From: an uncultured bacterium
Lineage (GTDB): Bacteria; Verrucomicrobiota; Kiritimatiellia; RFP12; UBA1067
NCBI GenBank assembly: GCA_903935195.1
Contig: CAIZQW010000173.1
Location: forward strand, 1-37,457
Length of the DNA: 37,457 nt
Direction: 5' to 3'
The position numbers were made by a program, and so were the translations under genes. Of the stretch, positions 33,530 through 37,457 are shown one piece after another. Numbering within the stretch: position 1 is the stretch's first letter; every line of letters begins with the position of its first letter. The notes beneath the pieces were generated by a model, which was not told the DNA's origin, did not search any database, and saw only the letters and a program-made list of their open reading frames with translations.

Positions 33530-34342
33530 GTGACTAAAGTCTGCAGGAAGACCGGGATGACAAGACAGAACTATTACAAGCAGCGCACGGAACGCGAAGA
33601 CCGATCCCTTGGGGACGAGATGTTGTGCAAGCATGTGATCGATATACGTGCCGACCATCCCCGGATGGGTGGGCGCAAGCTGTTGGTGCTGATCAGCAAG
33701 GATCTGGCCAAGCATGGGCTGAAGATCGGCAGGGACAAGCTCTTTAACATCCTGCGTGACAACGGGATGCTCGTCGTGCCCTACAAGGCAAGATACCCGA
33801 GGACCACCCGTTACGATAAGAGCCTGCCTTGCTTCGGCAATGCCATAAAGGACATCGAAGTCATCAGGCCCAATCAGGTGTGGGTCGCCGACATAACCTA
33901 TCTGATGGTCGCCAACGGATTCTGTTACCTGTCTCTGATCATGGATCTTTTTTCGAGGAAGATCGTAGGCTTCCAAGTCAGCGAATCGCTGTCGTCCGAG
34001 GGATGTATGCTGGCGCTGAAGGAATCGATCCGGACGACTGGCGCGCAAAATGTCATCCACCACTCGGACAGGGGCTGCCAGTATGCATCACACGGCTATG
34101 TGAACATGCTGAGGGTCGCCGGGTATTCGATCAGCATGACAGAGGAGATGCACTGTTATGAGAACAGCGCGGCGGAACGGCTCAATGGCATTCTGAAACA
34201 GGAGTACGGATTGGATGCCCGGTTCTCATGTATCAAGGAAGTCATCCAGCATGTGCGCAAGGTGATTGCACTTTACAACCACCAGAGGCCGCACACGAGC
34301 CTCGGGATGAAGACGCCGGCGGAGGTGCATCAGGCGGCATAA
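33530..34342 (+). CDS. IS3-family transposase OrfB (DDE integrase core)
   Basis: 270 residues from the GTG at 33530. The frame is open further upstream to the frameshift site at 33476, so the natural product is probably the OrfAB fusion (junction reading KHAWQITHGVIECGE). The HTH_21-like segment YPRMGGRK-type (HPRMGGRKLL) precedes the retroviral-integrase-like core, with catalytic D in WVADITYL, D in HHSDRGCQYAS and E in ENSAAERLNGILKQEY, then HQRPHTSLGMKTPAEVH at the end. All three acidic residues are present, so the enzyme looks intact. No convincing ribosome-binding site supports independent initiation. Confidence 0.93.
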   Translation: MTKVCRKTGMTRQNYYKQRTEREDRSLGDEMLCKHVIDIRADHPRMGGRKLLVLISKDLAKHGLKIGRDKLFNILRDNGMLVVPYKARYPRTTRYDKSLPCFGNAIKDIEVIRPNQVWVADITYLMVANGFCYLSLIMDLFSRKIVGFQVSESLSSEGCMLALKESIRTTGAQNVIHHSDRGCQYASHGYVNMLRVAGYSISMTEEMHCYENSAAERLNGILKQEYGLDARFSCIKEVIQHVRKVIALYNHQRPHTSLGMKTPAEVHQAA

Positions 34343-34461
34343 ACTTGCGGCGCGACCCCCCTAGGGGGGTAAGAGGGAGACCCAGAATTCGCTACGCTCA
34401 TCCTGGGGCCCGGACAACAAAGTTAGAACAAGGTAATGAAGAAAAAAGTGACAACTTTAAA

Positions 34462-34956
34462 TCAGGACTGGACAAGGTCAGAGGGCAGTGATTGCAAGAG
34501 CTCTGTGACAGTCTGTTGCTGGCCAGGGAGGCGGTAGTCGGGCAGAAGCTCCGCAAGAGGTGCCAGGACAAAGACGCGCTGATGCGCACGCGGGTGGGGC
34601 AACGTCAACGTGGGCGTCGTGACGATCAGCTCCCCAAGGGCGATAATATCAATATCAATCGTCCGTGCAGAGCCATACTGGGCTGAACGCTTTCTTCCCA
34701 GCGTTGCTTCAATCGCGTGTATGGTCTCAGAGAGTGCCTCTGGAGACAAGCTGGTGTCACAGATAGCCACTGCATTTAAAAAGAGTTTGTGCTGTTCCCC
34801 CTCGGGCACATCAACAGGCTCTGTTTCATGCAGGGAAGAAACTCTTACATTGTATATTCCTGAAAGCTGGCGTATAGCTTGCAAAGCCTCTTCGATATAA
34901 CTCGTTCGGGGTTCAATATTACTCCCGAGCGCTAAAATAGCTTGTGCGGTCTGCAT
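34462..34956 (-). CDS. folK: 6-hydroxymethyl-7,8-dihydropterin pyrophosphokinase
   Basis: Transfers pyrophosphate from ATP to 6-hydroxymethyl-dihydropterin in folate synthesis. 164 residues. Motifs are AILALGSNI at the start, the conserved VSSLHETEPV and LFLNAV strands, the catalytic RTIDIDIIALGE block (family RxxDxDLLxxG) and LPHPRAHQRVFVLAPLAEL. The last residues are unusual: the C-terminal SDLVQS and the TGA stop run through heptamer-repeat DNA and into the right end of the IS3 element, so the native end has been replaced. The start is nine to ten bases after a heptamer array and has no clear ribosome-binding site. It probably belongs to the dapA-dapB-folK operon. Confidence 0.93.
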   Translation of the reverse strand: MQTAQAILALGSNIEPRTSYIEEALQAIRQLSGIYNVRVSSLHETEPVDVPEGEQHKLFLNAVAICDTSLSPEALSETIHAIEATLGRKRSAQYGSARTIDIDIIALGELIVTTPTLTLPHPRAHQRVFVLAPLAELLPDYRLPGQQQTVTELLQSLPSDLVQS

Positions 34957-34964
34957 AGTTAAAA

Positions 34965-35055
34965 GCTGATCCCTGACCTCTGATCTCCGACCTCTGCCTT
35001 CTGTCCTCCGCCCTCTGTCCTCCGCCCTCAGATCTCAGAACACTGATCACTGATC
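34965..35055. repeat. Thirteen-unit heptamer array between folK and dapB
   Basis: On the plus strand 13 uninterrupted 7-mers from GCTGATC (34965) to ACTGATC (35055); on the minus strand they read GATCAGT, GGGCGGA, GGACAGA, GGTCGGA, GATCAGA, GGTCAGG and similar, consensus about GRNCRGA. The dapB stop codon (35047-35049) lies inside the array, and the array fills the gap to the folK start. Confidence 0.92.
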
Positions 35056-35832
35056 AGTGAAGCCCAGAACATCCCGCATGGTGTAGAGCCCGGGCTTGCG
35101 CTGGGTGAGCCAGAGCGCAGCACGTAAAGCACCTGTTGCAAAGGCTTCGCGGCTGTTGGCTTTGTGCGAGATCTCGACGCACTCCTCATCAGCGATGAGG
35201 GCGACGGTATGCTCGCCGATAATCGCGCCACCGCGTACGGCGTGAATGCCGATTTCACCCCTGGGGCGCTCGCCGACAATGCCTTCACGTCCATAACAGG
35301 CCACATCCTTCAGCGCGACCTTGCGTCCTGCTGCCGCGGCCTCCGCCAGCATCAAGGCTGTTCCGCTGGGGGCGTCCTTCTTCAGTCGATGGTGGGCTTC
35401 GACAATTTCAATGTCATAACTATCGTCGAGAACCTCTGAGGCACGCTTAACCAGCTCCAAGAGCAAGTTCACACCTAAGCTCATGTTGGCAGCCCAGACA
35501 ATGGGGATCTGCTGAGTGGCGCCCTTGACAATTGCTTGCGCATCCTCGCTCAGCCCGGTCGTTCCAAGGACCACAGCTTGCTTGTTGGCAATAGCGTTCT
35601 TGATATTGCCGGCTACGCAGGTGTGAAACGTGAAATCAATGACAGCCTCAGCTTCTGTAGGCCATGCGGAGGTGTAGGTCAGTTTTGCAGGGAAGTCCTT
35701 AACCTGTGTCCCCAGCCCGGGAAAATCCGGACGCTCCACGGCAGCGACAATTTCGCAACCATTGATTTTTTGTGCACAACGCAACAGGTTCTGACCCATG
35801 CGTCCAGCGGCTCCAAGAATAGCTATTTTCAT
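35047..35832 (-). CDS. dapB: 4-hydroxy-tetrahydrodipicolinate reductase
   Basis: NAD(P)H-dependent reductase of the lysine/diaminopimelate pathway, supplying peptidoglycan cross-links. 261 residues from the ATG at 35832. The nucleotide-binding motif is GAAGRMGQ (residues 7-14). The catalytic block EAHHRLKKDAPSGTAL carries His147/His148 and Lys151/Lys152. The end is RDVLGFTDQ; the family normally stops about at VLGL, so the final TDQ and the stop are encoded by the adjoining heptamer array. The frame is open to 35898 but that part overlaps dapA and lacks the family start. One base separates it from the dapA stop. Confidence 0.96.
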   Translation of the reverse strand: MKIAILGAAGRMGQNLLRCAQKINGCEIVAAVERPDFPGLGTQVKDFPAKLTYTSAWPTEAEAVIDFTFHTCVAGNIKNAIANKQAVVLGTTGLSEDAQAIVKGATQQIPIVWAANMSLGVNLLLELVKRASEVLDDSYDIEIVEAHHRLKKDAPSGTALMLAEAAAAGRKVALKDVACYGREGIVGERPRGEIGIHAVRGGAIIGEHTVALIADEECVEISHKANSREAFATGALRAALWLTQRKPGLYTMRDVLGFTDQ

Positions 35833-35833
35833 G

Positions 35834-36703
35834 TTAGAGAATATCGAGGGATATAAGGGTGTGGTGGAGTTGTTCGCGGATTTTTTCCGTCGGCTCACAG
35901 AGGGGGAGCCGGTACGTGGATTTAATACGTCCCATCATGGCCAGCGCAGCCTTGACCGGAATCGGATTCGTGTCCAGGAAAAGATCACGGAAGAGCGGAT
36001 AATAGATGCGGTGCAATTCACGTGCTTCGGAGAACTTCTCATGCAGGGCCAGGCGAACCATGTTTGACATCTCGGCAGGGATGACATTCGAGGCGACGCT
36101 AATAACCCCTGAAGCCCCCACGCTGATCATGGGGAGGGCTAGGCTATCATCACCAGAGAGGATGGTAAGCTCACAGGCGTTACGGATGGCGCTGACACGG
36201 TCGACACTACCAGCAGCCTCCTTGATGGCAACTACCATGGGATTGCTGGCGAGTCGCACAACCGTTTCAAGGGGGATCTCCTTGCCGGCACGTCCGGGCA
36301 CATTGTAGAGCACGACGGGCAGTCCAAGATCTGCGACAGCGGAGAAATGACGGAATAAGCCCTCTGCGTTTGGCTTGTTATAGTAGGGGGTCACCTGCAA
36401 GGTCGCATCAGCGCCGAGCTTCTTTGCTTCCGCTGTCAGCTCCAGCGCTTCCGCCGTGGAGTTAGCCCCTGTCCCGGCAATGATGATCGCCCGGTTGGCA
36501 GCGGTTTCAATGGTAGCTTCAATGACCTTCAGATGTTCGGTCATTTCCAGAGTAGGGGATTCGCCCGTCGTCCCGACCGGAACGAGGCCTTCCACACCAC
36601 TAGCAATCTGCCAGTTGATCAAATCTTTTAACGCGCCATAGTCGATACTGCCATCCGTATTGAATGGCGTGACTATCGCAGTGAATGTTCCTTGTAACGT
36701 CAT
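35834..36703 (-). CDS. dapA: 4-hydroxy-tetrahydrodipicolinate synthase
   Basis: Condenses pyruvate with aspartate semialdehyde, the first committed step to diaminopimelate and lysine. 289 residues, the usual length. The Schiff-base lysine is Lys161 in VVAIKEAAG and the catalytic tyrosine is Tyr133 in VVLYNVPGR, the same numbers as in E. coli; the pyruvate loop is VPVGTTGESPTL. AAGGAG lies just before the ATG. It is first of the dapA-dapB-folK group on the minus strand. The gap upstream (36704-36899) holds dispersed repeats rather than a recognisable promoter. Confidence 0.97.
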   Translation of the reverse strand: MTLQGTFTAIVTPFNTDGSIDYGALKDLINWQIASGVEGLVPVGTTGESPTLEMTEHLKVIEATIETAANRAIIIAGTGANSTAEALELTAEAKKLGADATLQVTPYYNKPNAEGLFRHFSAVADLGLPVVLYNVPGRAGKEIPLETVVRLASNPMVVAIKEAAGSVDRVSAIRNACELTILSGDDSLALPMISVGASGVISVASNVIPAEMSNMVRLALHEKFSEARELHRIYYPLFRDLFLDTNPIPVKAALAMMGRIKSTYRLPLCEPTEKIREQLHHTLISLDIL

Positions 36704-36748
36704 ATTGCTCCTTGGGACTACTCCCTCTTCTCTGTAACTTCAAAAGTT

Positions 36749-36822
36749 CGGAACCACAAAATCCACAAAAAACACAAAAATCAATTCCTCAGTGTTCTCC
36801 GTGCCTCCGTGTTAAAAAAGTT
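36749..36822. repeat. A/T-rich intergenic repeat with CACGGAGGCACGGAGAACAC core
   Basis: On the minus strand a CACGGAGG-CACGGAG-AACACTGAGG core is followed by TTTTTGTGTTTTTTGTGG-type units. It has the periodic look of the other repeats in the window and no coding content. Similar purine-rich CACGGAGG-type intergenic repeats are common in environmental bacterial genomes. It lies in the 196-bp gap between dapA and the sugar kinase gene. Confidence 0.55.
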
Positions 36823-36836
36823 ATTCCTTTGTTTAC

Positions 36837-36902
36837 TCCCGGGTATTAACTGCCAACTGCTACTGCCAACTGCTACTGTGCCGCCCCCGGGCGGCGGGCT
36901 TA
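36837..36902. repeat. Dispersed repeat, copy B (inverted relative to 23017-23082)
   Basis: Read on the minus strand it runs straight out of the kinase TAA stop (36900-36902): a GCCGCC...GGCGGC hairpin, then GCAGTT GGCAGTA GCAGTT GGCAGT units, as in copy A. The copies are about 13.8 kb apart in opposite orientation, and each follows the stop codon of its gene in the gene's own direction. Confidence 0.85.
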
Positions 36903-37457
36903 CCTCTGCACCCGCGCATTGCCCTTCCAAATACTCCAAACTTGCTCTTCGTCCGCAGGCAACGCATAGTCAACCATCATGGTCGTAGCGAGTGCGCCGC
37001 TGGCCCAGCCGAACTGGATCCACTTTTCGGGCTCCCAGCCCTTGAGAATGGCATAGAGCATGCCGCCCACAAAGCCGTCCCCGCCACCGATGCGATCCAT
37101 CACCGTGATGTGCCGCGGTTCAACCGTGAACCATTCTGTGCCGACTGCCATCAGCGCACCCCAGAGATGGTTGTTGGAGTCTTCCACTTCGCGTAGGGTT
37201 GTTCCATAGACCTGCGCATTCGGGAAAGCCTTCTTCACGCGTTCAATCATGCCCTTAAAGCCATCGATCTTCGCCTTGATGTCCTTGCCACCGGCCTCGG
37301 GTCCTTGAATGCCCAAGCAAAGCTGAAAATCTTCTTCATTACCGACCAGAATGTCAGAGACACTGGCGATCTCGGCAAAGATTGCAGAGAGTTCAGCTTC
37401 GCGACCCTTCCAGAACGAGGCGCGGTAGTTGAGGTCAAACGAGATCTTTGTGCCATA
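36900..37457 (-). CDS. PfkB-family sugar kinase, 3' part (probably 2-keto-3-deoxygluconate kinase type)
   Basis: The 5' end lies beyond the window; 185 C-terminal residues are present. The frame begins YGTKISFDLNYRASFWKG, a block typical of PfkB kinases of the KDG kinase group, then DILVGNEEDFQLCLG. The catalytic anion-hole motif is DRIGGGDGFVGGMLYAIL (family GxGDxF, with the catalytic Asp in GGGDGF). PfkB enzymes phosphorylate sugars or nucleosides with ATP. KDG kinase would fit uronate or gluconate catabolism and the sugar operon at 5254-8436, but the two are not linked in sequence. A shorter start inside this frame is not credible because the N-terminal domain continues upstream. Confidence 0.9.
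   Translation of the reverse strand, partial: YGTKISFDLNYRASFWKGREAELSAIFAEIASVSDILVGNEEDFQLCLGIQGPEAGGKDIKAKIDGFKGMIERVKKAFPNAQVYGTTLREVEDSNNHLWGALMAVGTEWFTVEPRHITVMDRIGGGDGFVGGMLYAILKGWEPEKWIQFGWASGALATTMMVDYALPADEEQVWSIWKGNARVQR

Larger units (their letters stand above)
33076..34474 (+). mobile_element. IS3-family insertion sequence, 1399 bp
   Basis: Bounded by imperfect terminal inverted repeats of about 30 bp. The left end reads TGTCCCGTCCTATGATAGG then TTGTCACTT; the reverse complement of the right end reads TGTCCAGTCCTGATTTAAAG then TTGTCACTT. Both ends show the TG...CA form of the family. It contains overlapping orfA and orfB in the usual -1 frame relation, and the reading frames and DDE residues look intact, so it may be active. 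The bases flanking it (CGG left, AGG right) do not form a clear 3-bp target duplication. Inside are a GGGG-AAA-CCCC hairpin near the left end (33110-33120) and a perfect 16-bp palindrome at 34355-34370. Confidence 0.93.

Noticed and set aside
33034-35060. CRISPR array
   Set aside because: The repeats are 7-bp contiguous units with no spacers and no cas genes are in the window.

Overview
The window is a piece of a Gram-negative bacterial chromosome with ordinary base composition. It encodes an LPS assembly protein (LptD), a peptidoglycan elongation machinery, outer-membrane barrels and lipoproteins. Tat-exported Gfo/Idh and TIM-barrel sugar proteins, a remnant resembling HzsA-related secreted proteins and a TrpR-type small repressor together suggest the PVC superphylum (Verrucomicrobiota, Kiritimatiellota or Lentisphaerota). 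This placement is inferred from gene content, not from a marker search.

Layout. (1) 1-5157, plus strand: 3' part of ileS, a composite palindromic repeat, a membrane protein with a degenerate spermidine-synthase-like domain and TPRs, and def. (2) 5254-8436, minus strand: a three-gene sugar operon (two xylose-isomerase-like TIM barrels and a Gfo/Idh oxidoreductase; two of the three carry Tat signals), divergent from an AraC regulator (8509-9597). (3) 9572-10490: a decayed patch with two gene remnants and a small membrane protein. (4) 10566-19976, plus strand: mreB-mreC-mreD-mrdA-mrdB-rng-lptD, a cell-shape and envelope operon. It is followed by a basic/acidic bipolar protein, a TPR lipoprotein, a class IV aminotransferase, a PTS EIIA protein and hisD. 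(5) 24505-24770: a strong sigma70-type promoter and a probable 6S RNA. (6) 24792-33035: a secreted protein, a TrpR-family regulator and an exopolysaccharide locus. The locus holds an OPX lipoprotein, an unknown secreted protein, an outer-membrane barrel, a Wzy/ligase-like membrane protein and a Wzc-like co-polymerase/tyrosine kinase. (7) 33076-34474: an IS3-family element. (8) 34462-37457, minus strand: folK, dapB, dapA and the 3' part of a PfkB-family sugar kinase.

The most unusual signal is a family of short-period repeats. Heptamer arrays (consensus about GGWCRGA) lie right against or across the stop codons of the wzc-like gene and dapB, reach the 3' end of folK, and sit in frame inside ileS. 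The IS3 element has split one array without disturbing its 7-bp phase. Two copies of a second repeat (GC-rich hairpin plus GGCAGTT-like units) each follow a stop codon. A third element after ileS folds into two hairpins with complementary loops inside nested inverted repeats.

Functionally, regions 4 and 6 act together on the envelope: wall elongation, LPS assembly and polysaccharide secretion. Regions 2 and 8 cover sugar use and lysine/diaminopimelate and folate synthesis. All product names come from motifs read in the sequence; no database search was run.
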